64,000 nt of DNA from Axinella damicornis (Eukaryota > Porifera > Demospongiae > Axinellida > Axinellidae), in the NCBI GenBank assembly GCA_963931865.1, contig OZ007508.1:13266781-13330780 (forward strand). The letters run 5' to 3'. Each line of letters starts with the position of its first letter. Position 1 is the stretch's first letter. Positions 36,111 to 46,050 of this stretch are shown one piece after another. Below the pieces are notes generated by a model, which saw only the letters and a program-made list of their open reading frames with translations, was not told the origin of the DNA and ran no database searches. The translations under genes and the position numbers were made by a program.

Positions 36111-36657
36111 CGATCTTCACGTGGAGCGGGTCGTGCTTGGATTCCTAGTTCTGGAAATCAGTCATGTGTCGCCTTCACTCCTACTTTTCTGCTATTCTCC
36201 CAGAACTTGCTGTTCCTTACTTGCAGAAAGGGGGAATACAGGAGCTCGAGCCCTCAGAGTGGCTGCATGATCCAGATTCGTGGGAGACACACAGATATCT
36301 GGTAGTAGCGCTACTGTTGTGAACCCCTAGCCCTGCGTTGGTCATAATTTATCAGTGAATACTTCATAATTTGTAGCTACTTCATCATGGATATACGGGT
36401 ACAAGAATTATCAATGATTTGCTAGCCTAGAAACAACTAAAAAGACCTCTAAACGGTATGTGCACGTACCTTTTCCCTCTGTCAGAAGTGTTTCCGCCTT
36501 CTGGTTGCTGGCATGGCGGCAGTACAGTCGATCGAATCGAGTTTTTGGGGTGCCACGTGCAGAATAGAAGTTGTAATTGTTACGTTAAATTTGATGTTAC
36601 GGTAACTTCCGGTGTAATTAAACGCGCGTAGCGCCGACCGGTATCCCGCCACCTTAA

Positions 36658-37259
36658 CCCTTTAAGCCCCATTGACGTCTATAGGCGTCATTTAGACCCT
36701 ATGCACTTGTAGGGCTTCTCGCCAGTCCAAAAAGAGACCAAAAAGTCTTCAGAGGGCCTAGGGACGACTTTAAGGCCCGAACTCAAAAATTTGGTCAGAT
36801 TTCGGCGCGCCTCCCCCACTAAACGTACAAGCGGGGGGGTTTCGAAGGGGGGGCGGCAGCCCCCCCTTCGGGCTGTCGCAGGCGTCGTTTGATTTTAATG
36901 AGATTCATTGACCCGAGAATTTTTGATTCTAATGATATTCATAGACCCCACCCAGGGCCTCAAGAAAACCTGCGAATTGGTGGTGTAAGGTGTGCCATCA
37001 GTCAGATCTGGCCCAAGTTTAGGGAAATGCTGGGCGAAAATCCGGCTGACATCCACCTTTGACCTCCGATTGCTGGCCTTGTGGGGGGTCATGAATATCA
37101 TTAACGGTATTGCCAGAGGGGTCTCTCCATGTGTGCGGGCCCCACCAAGTTTGGCCGCTGAGGAGCGAATGCTGTGGGAGAGGAGTACCTACGAAAGTGG
37201 TGTGCGCTGAATGCATGAAAATGTGTTGTCTTGGTGGGAAGAATTCGGTGGTTAAAGGG
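36658..37259. mobile_element. piggyBac-like MITE at the same TTAA
   Basis: Begins CCCTTTAAGCCCC after TTAA (36654-36657) and ends GGTGGTTAAAGGG before TTGA (37260-37263). The ends are inverted repeats (CCCTTTAA then CC), and CCC plus TTAA is the piggyBac signature. TTGA aligns with TTAA in the intact A2 copy, so it is a once-mutated target duplication. No transposase frame is present. A G/C-rich palindrome lies around 36830-36890. Confidence 0.65.
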
Positions 37260-37263
37260 TTGA

Positions 37264-37399
37264 ACGAAGTTAACACGACCGAACACATTCAGGGTGGGCA
37301 TGGGCAAGGCGCATGCGTGGCGCGGGCATCGTCCGTTGTGGCGCGAGTGACTGACAGCTGTTCCTTCCTGATCAAGCAGCCAGCGGTTGGTCCCGAACT
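37264..37399 (+). repeat. Ngaro A1 repeat, right piece
   Basis: Starts ACGAAGTTAACACGACC and ends GGTTGGTCCCGAACT. It is identical by eye to 44308-44443 in A2. Joined to 33550-33573 through one TTAA it restores the A2 sequence. Confidence 0.9.
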
Positions 37400-37839
37400 G
37401 TCAGCACCCTGTGAACAGCTAGCCAGCGGTATTCCGGAAGTCAGAACTGTCGAGTAGCCAGAAGTTGTCGGTGAACGGGTTGCCAGCAGTCATAATCTCT
37501 TGTACGGTCGACGGGATGAGTACCCCAAGCGGAGATCACAGAGAGGACGATGTCGAGGGCGCCGAAGGGGGATTGACACCCGCAGTCCTCGAGCAGGTGG
37601 AGACGCGGGTTATGGAGAGGCTATTGGCGCGGCTGACGCCGGGTGCATCAGAGGGCACGTCCTCAACGGCGGCGGAAGGTGAGCCGTGTGGCATGAGTGT
37701 CGGTTGCAGCGAATAGCCGTGATGGGTAGCCGTAGTTACGGCAATGCCATGGCCGGAGGGTTTAGCTGCATAGCTGTCAGCAGCAGCAGAGATGGGGGAG
37801 GGGGTGAGTCGGTCTCATCTGGCTGGTATTAAGTGGCGG

Positions 37840-39410
37840 CCATCGACAGTAGGCCATACGGGGGAGGTCCTGGAGTCTGGGTTTGTAGCAACAGGTCATA
37901 CTGTGGAGGTGCCTATAGGGTGGTCTTCAACGGTAGGTCTCGCTGTTGGGTCTGTGTCAGGGATAGGTCGTATCGCTGAAGCGGTTATTGGACGTTTGTC
38001 AACAGTAGGTCATGCTGTTGAAGGTGGGAGTCCGGGTTTTAGCAAGAGGTCATATTGCCGAAGTGTTCATATGGCGGTCGGCAGCAGTAGGTCATACTGG
38101 GTCCAGCAATAGGTCATGTTGCTGAAGTGTCTATGTGGCGGTCGTCAACAGTAGGTCATACTGTTGAGTCGGGGTCCAGCAATAGGTCATATTGCGGAAG
38201 CGTTTATGTGGCTGTCATCGACAGTAGGTCATACTGTTGCCATCATCAGTAGGTCATATTGCGGAAGCCTTTATGTGGCTGTCGTCAACAGCAGGTGGTA
38301 CTGTTGAGTCTGGGTTCGGCAATAGGGCATATTGCTGAAGTGTTTATGTGGCAGTCATCAACAGTAGGTCATACTGTTGAGTCGGGTCCAGCGATAGGTC
38401 ATGTTGCTGAAGGGTTTATATGGCAGTCGTCAACAGTAGTTCAGACTGTTGAGTTTGGGGTCCAGCAATAGGTCAGATTGCTGAGGGGTTTATGTGGCAG
38501 TCATCAACAGTAGCTCGTACTGTTGAGTTGGGTCCAGCAATAGGTCATATTGCTGAGGTGTTTATGTGGCAGTCATCAACAGTAGGTCATACTGTTGAGT
38601 CTGGGCCCAGCGATAGGTCATGTTGCTGAAGGGTTTAGATGGCGGTCGTCAACAGTAGTTCAGACTGTTGAGTTTGGGGTCCAGCAAGAGGTCAGATTGC
38701 TGAGGGGTTTATGTGGCAGTCATCAACAGTAGCTCATACTGTTGAGTTGGGTCCAGCAATAGGTCATATTGCTGAGGTGTTTGTGTGGCAGTCATCAACA
38801 GTAGGTCATACTGTTGAGTCTGGGTCCAGCGATAGGTCATGTTGCTGAAGGGTTTTCATGGCGGTTGTCAACAGTAGTTCAGACTGTTGAGTTTGGGGTC
38901 CAGCAATAGGTCAGATTGCGGAGGTGTTTATGTGGCAGTCATCAACAGTATATAGCTCATACTGTTGAGTTGGGTCCAGCAATAGGTCATATTGCTGAAG
39001 TGTTTATGCGGCAGTCGTCAACAGTAGGTCATACTGTTGAGTCTGGGTCCAGCGATAGGTCATATTGCTGGAGGGTTTAGATGGCTGTCGTCAACAGTAG
39101 TTCAGACTGTTGAGTTTGGGGTCTAGCAGTAGGTCATATTGATGAGGGGTTGAGGTGGCTGTCGTCGACAGTAGGCCATACTGTTGAGTCTTGGTCCAGC
39201 AGTAGGTCATATTGCTGAAGGGTTTATATGGCGGTCGTCAACAGTAGGTCAGACGGTTGAGTTTGGGGTCCAGCAATAGGTCAGATTGCTGAGGGGTTTA
39301 TGGGGCAGTCATCAACAGTAGTTCATACTGTTGAGTTTGGGTCCAGCAATAGGTCGTATTGTTGAAGTGTTTAGAGGGCTGTCGTCAACAGTAGGCCCTA
39401 CCTTGTCAGC
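37840..39410 (+). repeat. 73-bp tandem array of paired hairpins
   Basis: About 20 units of 72-74 bp lie between A1 and gag. Each unit has two 21-nt palindromic modules: CAGCAAT-AGGTCAT-ATTGCTG and CAACAGT-AGGTCAT-ACTGTTG. The two stems differ in sequence but both are fully self-complementary, and many variants (CAGCGAT with GTTGCTG, CGACAGT with ACTGTTG, CAACAGT with GCTGTTG) keep the stem through G-U pairs. The loop is mostly AGGTCAT, with AGGTCAG, AGTTCAG and AGCTCAT variants. The first few units are more degenerate. Confidence 0.85.
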
Positions 39411-39799
39411 GGGAGGTCAGACCTTGGAATCGAGGTCAGACCTTGGAAGCGGGTGGAGCAATTGGTGGGTGGGGGTCAGTGAGCATGCACTTATTGCCAA
39501 AGTGGTGGTTCAACTGCTGTACTAGCAGTGGTGGTGTGGATCCAGCACCTGAATGGGGTCTCATTGACAGCTGGGAATTAGTGTACAGTTACAAGGTGTG
39601 TGGGTGTCAGGAGGGTCTTCCCCCCCCACAAAGAGTTGGGGGCACACAGTAGTTTCCCAGGCCTGGGTGTTGTCATGGGAACTGGTGCAGGCAGATTAAC
39701 TGAATGGTGGAAAGTGAGTTAGTGAAAAGTGAGTCAAGGGGAAGATGCAGGCGTGTGAATGACAGCGGTTGTCTCTCTTGTGTTACAGTGTCTCTAGGT

Positions 39800-40633
39800 A
39801 TGGTCCCTACAGAGAGTGCTCTGGCAGGTGTGCCTCAGTTGGAGGCTAGTGGAGGTAGTGGTGGAGGGGAGGGGGAGACACCCGCTGCTCGGGTAGCAAA
39901 GCAAGTTTCATCCCTGATGGCACTCCTGACGTCGCGGGAGGCACTAGATGCCCCGTCAAAGGCATCGAAGGTCTGGCTGGGGGAGGGCCTGGGCTCAATC
40001 TCAAAGAGAACATACGACCGGATGATCAGATGGGAGTTTGTCGACATGGGGGACCTCCGGCAGAGTACAGCGGTTGAAAAGATGTCGCTGGAGGCGGACA
40101 CACAGAGGCTGGTGGTTCTCCCAGGATTCGAGGTGTCCCAGGCCAGACAGAGGCCGGTGTCGGACATAATCACATGGGTCCACTGTTTCGGCAGGTATAC
40201 GGCGGCGATGGCCCAGAAATTTCCGTGTGCCTCAGGCTTTATGAGCCACCTGTTGACGGTGCTCAAGGCCTATACCGAGGTGGAGGAGCCCGCCTGGCGC
40301 CTTTATGATGTGGCGTACAGGGAAAAGATGGCTGCCATGGGGCTGAAATCTTGGTCTGGCATGGACGTGCAGCTCTACCAGGAGGTGTGTGGGGGCCGCC
40401 CCCGAAGGAAAGCAACCCCCCAGGCAGACATGAAGGGAGCAGCGGGGACAAGCAATCCAAAGAGGCCATGGGAGGGTCGCAGGCCAGCAGTGTGCTGGCA
40501 ATTTAATGACGGAGGCTGCACGTTCGGGAGGGGATGCAAGTTCCCACATGCCTGCGAAATCTGTAGGGGTGGTCACCCCAAATGTCGATGCCCAAGCATG
40601 CTGGGGCCAGGGAAGAAGCAGAGGCTCAGCTAG
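39800..40633 (+). CDS. Ngaro gag-like protein with CCCH zinc finger
   Basis: The putative nucleocapsid protein has 277 codons from ATG 39800; the frame stays open back to 39704. I prefer 39800 because a strong acceptor (CTCTCTTGTGTTACAG, ending 39788) lies 11 nt before it. The N-terminus is low-complexity Ser/Gly/Glu. The middle is helical, with WVHCFGRYTAAMAQKFP. The C-terminus has a CCCH finger (CWQFNDGGCTFGRGC, then KFPH) followed by CEICRGGHPKCRC, which could bind RNA. The remainder is basic. It is the first of three element genes; the next starts 435 bp downstream in a different frame. Confidence 0.75.
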   Translation: MVPTESALAGVPQLEASGGSGGGEGETPAARVAKQVSSLMALLTSREALDAPSKASKVWLGEGLGSISKRTYDRMIRWEFVDMGDLRQSTAVEKMSLEADTQRLVVLPGFEVSQARQRPVSDIITWVHCFGRYTAAMAQKFPCASGFMSHLLTVLKAYTEVEEPAWRLYDVAYREKMAAMGLKSWSGMDVQLYQEVCGGRPRRKATPQADMKGAAGTSNPKRPWEGRRPAVCWQFNDGGCTFGRGCKFPHACEICRGGHPKCRCPSMLGPGKKQRLS

Positions 40634-41068
40634 GATGCACTGTACTGCGGGGATATGGACACTATGGACACTGTAGTGGTTAACAAGTTTAGTGGTCATT
40701 AGGATTAAGTTGGTTGTCAGTTGCGTGATGTTATAGCATGAGCGGTTCATGTTCAGTGATTAATACTGCATCTTTCGGTGATGATTACTGCATCGGGGGG
40801 GGACTGGCATGATTAAAGCGGAGGGTAAAGCCAGGAGGGTGCTGTGGGGTGGGAGAGCAGAGCCTTGGGTAGGTTTCTTAATTTAGGTCCGTACCAGATG
40901 GCTCTGATCCTGCTACTCCACTTGCTGGGTCAAGTGTGACATCAGTTTCGCTAGCAGTGGTCACTCCAGATGGTCCTTTGGAGGTTAGGATCTAGGAAGG
41001 GGGGAGGATAGGGGGTTTCCCGTAATGGTAGGGTTGATGGTAGCTGGATATTTAATTTTACCCTGTAG

Positions 41069-42831
41069 GTGGATTGGTTGATGGCTCGGGGCCGGAGGGG
41101 AAGTACCCCTATACCAACTCACTGGTGGCGTTGGCTGCCTGCACCCCAGTGACGGCAAGAACCCACCAGGGGGAGTGGGACAAAATTGTTACTCCACTTC
41201 AGGTGTCCACATGGGAAAAAGGGCTGGCTGACCACCCCGATAGGGAGTTTGTGAAGTTCCTGTGTACAGGTATAAAGGAGGGATTCCGTGTGGGTTTTAA
41301 TTATAGGGAGCACCGGTGTAGAACGGTATCAGGGAACATGAGTTCAGTGAACGAACACAGAGATGTTGTTGAGGAATATCTGCATGGTGAGAGAGAGGCA
41401 GGGAGGTTGCTGGGGCCATTCAGGCGGAGCCTGTTTCCAGAGGTCCACGTTAGCCCCTTTGGGGTAATCCCCAAAAGTGAGCCTGGGAAGTGGCGGTTGA
41501 TAGTGGACCTGTCATCCCCAGAGGGTGGCAGTGTCAATGATGGTATCAGCAAGGAGTGGTGTTCCCTGTCTTACTTGTCAGTGGACGAGGTGGTGCGTAC
41601 GGTAGTGAGGTTCGGCAGGGGTGCATTAATGGCAAAGTTCGATCTGAAGGCGGCGTACAGGAATGTGCCTGTCCATCCAGATGATCGTTGGCTGTTCGGT
41701 ATGGTCTGGGAGGACCAGCTGTTTGTGGATACGACCCTGCCCTTTGGCCTAAGGTCAGCACCAATGATATTCAGTGCCGTGGCGGATGGGCTTGAGTTTA
41801 TGATCAGGCAAGCGGGAGTGAAGGACGTGGACCATTACTTGGATGATTTTGTCCTGGTGGGCCCCCCGAAATCAAAGGTCTGCAGTGTGTCTCTTCAGAC
41901 ATCCCTGAGGGTGTGTGGTGACTCGGGGCTCCCACTGGCAGGGGAGAAGACAGTTGGGCCGGCTACTCTGATACCGTTACTGGGCATAGAGCTGGACTCC
42001 GAACAGCTGGAACTTAGGCTGCCCCCAGAGAAGTTAACGAAGTTGTGTGAGCTGGTCAGTAAATGGCGGAGGAGAAAGTGTTGCACTAAGCGGGAGTTGC
42101 AGTCCCTGGCAGGACATCTCAATCATGCCTGCAAGGTGGTTAGGCCTGGACGGAGGTTTCTGAGGGGAGTGTTCGGGCTACTGTCCCACTTCAAGAAGCC
42201 CACTCACATGATTAGACTGAATGCAGCATTCCGGGCGGATCTGGAGTGGTGGCATAGCTTTGTGAGCTCGTGGAATGGAGTTTCCATGATGCTTAGGGAG
42301 TCCCTGCAGTCGCCAGGTGTGGCAATCTGGAGTGATGCTTCTGGGTCTTGGGGTTGTGGGGCTTTGTGGGGCGACCAGTGGTGTCAGGTGCCTTGGAGTG
42401 AGTGGCCGGGGTTTGCCTCTGCATCCATAGCAGCGAAGGAGCTTTTGCCAATCGTAGTGGCCACAGCTACCTGGGGGTCGGCATGGAGAGGGTCCGTAGT
42501 GATGTGCCACTGTGACAACGAAGCCGTAGTGGCATCCATTAAGGGGGGGTATTGTAGAGACCCGAAGATGGCCCACATGCTGAGATGTCTGTTCTTTTTG
42601 GAAGCTAGGTTCGAGATCATGTTGACGGCAACTCATGTGGCGGGGGTGGACAATGGGGCGGCTGATGCCATCTCTAGAGATAAACTTGATGTGTTCTTCA
42701 ATCTTGTTCCCCAGGCATCACAGGCAGCGAGTCGCGTCCCTCCAGGCCTGGTAGCTCGGCTGGTAGGTCAAGACCACTGGACCTGCGACACCTGGAAGGA
42801 CTGGTTAGAGACCTTGTCAAGGCCTCAATAG
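41069..42831 (+). CDS. Ngaro reverse transcriptase-RNase H
   Basis: The open frame runs from 41056 to TAG 42829-42831, about 590 codons. There is no ATG before RT sequence begins (the first is at 41338). A pyrimidine-AG acceptor ends at 41068, so the protein is probably made from a spliced message. RT motifs are PFGVIPKSEPGKWRLIVDLS, AKFDLKAAYRNVPVHP, LPFGLRSAP and the catalytic YLDD at 41836-41847. RNase H follows with acidic residues in SDASG (Asp 42334), KELLP (Glu 42439), CDNEAVV (Asp 42514) and GAADAISR (Asp 42664). This matches the DIRS/Ngaro RT-RH layout. No stops or frameshifts are present. Its 3' end overlaps the recombinase frame. Confidence 0.88.
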
Positions 42832-43757
42832 CCCCGTCAACGGCGCGGGTATATGCAACTGGGCAGAGGAGGTACCTGTCCTTCTGCCGGGAGTCTAACT
42901 CTATTCCTTTACCTCTCTCAGAGTTCCAGGTGTGCCTGTTTGTGGCTCACCTGGCAGATGACGGCCTGCAACACTCTTCTATCAAGGGCTATCTGTCTGC
43001 AGTGCGAAGGATGCAGATAGTGTACGGCTTGGGGGATCCCTTTGTCGCTTCATGGCCGATATTGGATTGTGCATTAAAGGGGATTAAGCTCCGACAGGCG
43101 AAGAAGGCTGCTACCCGCCCACAGCCTCGTCTTCCTGTCACCCCAGCGGTCTTGAGGCTGCTGCGTCAGTGTTGGGAAGCAGAGAAGCATAACCCGGACT
43201 ATATAATGCTGTGGGCAGCCTGTTGTATGTGCTTCTTCGGGTTCTTACGTTCGGGGGAAGTCACGGTCCCCTCCCTGAGGGAGTATGACCCAGAGAGTCA
43301 TTTAAGTGAAGGGGATGTGACCCTGGATAAATTGTCGGCCCCAACGTTGGTGCAAGTCCGAATCAAGGCGTCCAAGACCGACCCATTCAGAAAAGGTGTG
43401 GTCATCTACTTGGGTAGGACAGGCAATGACTTGTGCCCGGTAGGGGCGATAGCAGCTTATTTGGCAGTCCGGGGTAGACACCCGGGTCCGTTTTTCAAGT
43501 TTGTGACAGGTGCACCTCTCTCAAGGGTGGCGTTGGTGCGCAGCATGAGAGCAGCCTTACGGCCGTCAGGGGTGGATGTCTCCAAGTACTCTGGACACAG
43601 CTTTCGAATTGGGGCTGCTACTACGGCTGCTTCAGTTGGCATCGAGGACTCCCTGATCAAGACCTTGGGGAGATGGGAGAGCGCAGCCTACCTGTTGTAT
43701 GTGCGGGTCCCACGGGACAGGTTGGTGTCAGTGTCGAAGCGACTGTCGGTAGCGTAG
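42715..43757 (+). CDS. Ngaro tyrosine recombinase
   Basis: This enzyme would integrate the circular cDNA by strand exchange. The frame is open upstream at least to 42715, directly after an acceptor-like TCTTGTTCCCCAG, and overlaps the RT gene by over 100 nt in another frame. The N-terminal core-binding part includes ARVYATGQRRYLSFC and SIKGYLSAVRRMQ. Catalytic residues are the first Arg in FGFLRSGEV (43248), the His and Arg of GHSFRIGAAT (43596 and 43605) and a Tyr in LLYVRVPRD (43698). All are intact. The fold and residue set are those of DIRS/Ngaro recombinases. Confidence 0.88.
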
Positions 43758-44032
43758 AAGTCCTAGTAGTGAGTGTTTTATTTCATGCAATAGAGTCTGT
43801 ACTAGCAGTTGTTTGTTTGATGTTGTTTTATTGTGGTAGCTGCCGTTTGTTGTATACCCCGTTTAGTTGGATTGTGTCTGGTCTTGATGTAGTGAGTTTG
43901 GTGTCGTTGGGTGGTGTCCTGTTACTTGTGGCATGGGCCTGGTTGGGTGTGGTTGCTCGTGATAGGATAGTTTGCCAGGGGGGTGGGCAGGTGGGTATTC
44001 CGGGGCTTGGGGGAGGAAGGAGGCCTCCTTCC
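43758..44032 (+). other. Ngaro 3' untranslated stretch before B1
   Basis: G/T-rich sequence between the recombinase stop and the B1 repeat. I see no gene in it. Confidence 0.5.
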
Positions 44033-44285
44033 TTTGGCGGGATGCTGGGTAGCCTGGAGGGTAAGTAACTACAGAGGCTCCCAGCATTGTCCCCCAAGCT
44101 CAAGTCGGTAAGTACATTTATGCCCCCGGAGCAACCGAATGCTTGAGCCGGGGGCATACGTACTAGTAAGATTGTGAGCAAGTCTCGCTGGGGTGTGGTG
44201 TGCGAGACTGGGTTTCAAGCTACCTCCCGGCAAACACAGGTAGTGGATATGGGTGTGGGTGTACATTAGTGAGGGAAGGTGTTAA
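44033..44285 (+). repeat. Ngaro B1 direct repeat
   Basis: 253 bp from TTTGGCGGGATGCTGG to GGAAGGTGTTAA, identical by eye to 44646-44898. It includes an internal inverted repeat at 44126-44156, where GCCCCCGGAGCAACC pairs roughly with GAGCCGGGGGC. Confidence 0.92.
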
Positions 44286-44443
44286 ATGCAGTTTAACCCT
44301 GCGTTAAACGAAGTTAACACGACCGAACACATTCAGGGTGGGCATGGGCAAGGCGCATGCGTGGCGCGGGCATCGTCCGTTGTGGCGCGAGTGACTGACA
44401 GCTGTTCCTTCCTGATCAAGCAGCCAGCGGTTGGTCCCGAACT
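44284..44443 (+). repeat. Ngaro A2 direct repeat (intact)
   Basis: Carries the uninterrupted left end, AATGCAGTTTAACCCTGCG-TTAA-ACGAAG, and then the same 136 bp as 37264-37399. It proves what A1 looked like before the two TTAA transposons entered. Confidence 0.92.
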
Positions 44444-44645
44444 CCCGCCCGCCCTCCTCTCACGGTGTCTGGTAAGCTGGTCGTTGTCCATGACTCCCAG
44501 GTGTCGACTCATATTGGTGACCAGGTCCTGGTCCCATTCTACTCTTAGTTGATTGGTACACAGTGTTGGTCTAATCCTCTTGTCTTCCGCTGGGCCTTTG
44601 ATAGGCTCAGTGTGACTGGTAGCTTGGAGCAGTTCATGGTGGCCT

Positions 44646-44898
44646 TTTGGCGGGATGCTGGGTAGCCTGGAGGGTAAGTAACTACAGAGGCTCCCAGCAT
44701 TGTCCCCCAAGCTCAAGTCGGTAAGTACATTTATGCCCCCGGAGCAACCGAATGCTTGAGCCGGGGGCATACGTACTAGTAAGATTGTGAGCAAGTCTCG
44801 CTGGGGTGTGGTGTGCGAGACTGGGTTTCAAGCTACCTCCCGGCAAACACAGGTAGTGGATATGGGTGTGGGTGTACATTAGTGAGGGAAGGTGTTAA
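44646..44898 (+). repeat. Ngaro B2 direct repeat, right end
   Basis: Identical by eye to B1. About 200 bp of unique sequence (44444-44645) separates it from A2. That is unusual for the classic A1-ORFs-B1-A2-B2 order, where A2 abuts B2. Its end GGTGTTAA joins directly to the SINE start TACTGAATTTG. Confidence 0.92.
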
Positions 44899-45220
44899 TA
44901 CTGAATTTGTGGCAAGTTTTGGCGGGAAGTCGGGATGGCACACTCGCTAAGCACTTGCTTTACAGCCTGGGGGTTGAGTGTTCGTCTCCCCAATAACCGA
45001 GTACGAGTCTGGGCCATTCCGTACACACCGGTTCCTGACTTCCCCGCCTAGCAGCCGGAGTACGCCGGTTCCCATCTGACCACCGAAGCTAAAGAAAGGT
45101 GTTCTGGTTGAAAGCAGGTTAGCCTCCTGTGATTCCAGTCACCGACGCCTATCCAGCGCTCCTGAGGCTTACACTTCGGTGTCTGACCTGTCACGGAGGG
45201 GTAGGTGTGTTGCTAGGTTG
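44899..45220 (+). mobile_element. SINE-like repeat, copy 2
   Basis: Same unit as 31474-31787, with the tRNA-like CACTTGCTTTACAGC and 5S-like TGACCACCGAAGCTAA segments. Its upstream neighbour was displaced by the Ngaro insertion. Confidence 0.6.
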
Positions 45221-45560
45221 TATTTTTTTCTTTTTTTCCCCCTTCCTTTTTTTTCTTTTGGTTGAGTGTTCATTCAGGGCTGCTATATATAGTATAAGTA
45301 TAGCTTATTCTTTTTTTTTCTTTTCTTTTTTTCCCCCTTTTCTTTTTTTGTTCTCTTTGGGTGTGTTCAATCGGGGCTGCTAGACTATATAGGCTTATTT
45401 TTTTTCTTCCCCCCTTTCTTTTTTTTCTTTTGGGTGTGTTCATTCAGGGCTGCTACAAGTACAAGTAGACTATATAATAATAGGCTTATTTTTCCCCCTT
45501 TCTTTTGGGTGTGTTCATTCGGGGCTGCAACAAGTATAGGCTTATTCTCCCTTCAGCTGA
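45221..45560. repeat. T/C-rich tail with ~4 imperfect 80-90 bp units
   Basis: Repeated pattern of a long T/C tract followed by GGGTGTGTTCATTCAGGGCT and TATAGGCTTATT. Shorter versions (ATAGGCTTGTTTTT near 31882, GCTGCTAGGCTTTG near 47063) follow the other SINE-like copies. It is therefore the SINE tail, amplified here. Confidence 0.7.
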
Positions 45561-45977
45561 GTTTGCTGTTCCTCTATATACATTGCAATAATTATTGTTT
45601 CCTTTCACATGACTTATAGCTAGTTATCGACACATGCATATCCCCGCCCCCACTGATAGACAGCTGTTCACACTAGATTTTCTATTCGGCTATAGCACGT
45701 TTACTCACACAATCATAACATAGCCATGCACAGATCGTGCTTTACGTTGCAAAGTCATAAAACCTGGCCGGCCCCTAGTAACAGTATTGTCTGGCCCATG
45801 GGGAATAAACACAGGACCTAATTATCACTGCAGCCGTCATCGCCTGAAGTACATTCTGATAAGAGTTAGCATGCAACTGATAATTATTTCAGGGTGCAGG
45901 GGGGGTCTTGTCAGGTAAATTGTCTGATGCCATTGTATACGACCTCAGTTTCAGCTGAAGATTAATTATAATTATTC

Positions 45978-46050
45978 TGCATTTTTGTCTTATTGAAATA
46001 CCCGCATGCTATGTCTCAAGGTTTTTAAACTTCTGAGGTTGGCAGGCCTG
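45978..46050. repeat. Dispersed 73-bp repeat, copy 2
   Basis: Same as 32225-32297, again downstream of a SINE-like unit. Confidence 0.85.

Larger units (their letters stand above)
33574..36653. mobile_element. Kolobok-like TTAA DNA transposon, decayed
   Basis: It has 16-bp terminal inverted repeats, GGTGGCGGGATACCGG at 33574-33589 and its exact complement at 36638-36653, flanked by TTAA on both sides. It carries remnants of a transposase with a GWSKRSH-type motif and of a YqaJ-type nuclease. TTAA duplications are shared by piggyBac and Kolobok; the ends are not piggyBac-like (no CCC start), so I favour Kolobok or a relative. Reading frames are broken throughout. Confidence 0.7.
33550..44898 (+). 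mobile_element. Ngaro-type tyrosine-recombinase retrotransposon, nested
   Basis: The order is A1, hairpin array, gag, RT-RNase H, tyrosine recombinase, B1, A2, short internal segment, B2. The direct repeats are split: A (137 identical bp at 37263-37399 and 44307-44443, plus 24 bp of left end at 33550-33573 and 44284-44307) and B (253 bp at 44033-44285 and 44646-44898, identical by eye). No methylase or integrase is seen, which fits Ngaro better than DIRS1 or LTR elements. About 3.7 kb of other transposons sits in A1. The flanks together reproduce the uninterrupted sequence at 46650-46700, so the target was a copy of that repeat. The RT, recombinase and gag frames have no stops, so the copy may be fairly young apart from the A1 disruption. 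Confidence 0.85.

Noticed and set aside
37840..39410. Regularly spaced repeats as a CRISPR-like array
   Set aside because: The between-hairpin sequence is itself repeated, so there are no unique spacers; the context is a retrotransposon leader.
40232..40750. Minus-strand 172-codon open frame opposite gag
   Set aside because: It is a shadow of the gag coding strand, with no independent motif.
44126..44160. GCCCCCGG...CCGGGGGC inverted repeat as a transcription terminator
   Set aside because: It lies inside the Ngaro B repeat and bacterial-type terminators do not apply; it is more likely part of the element end structure.
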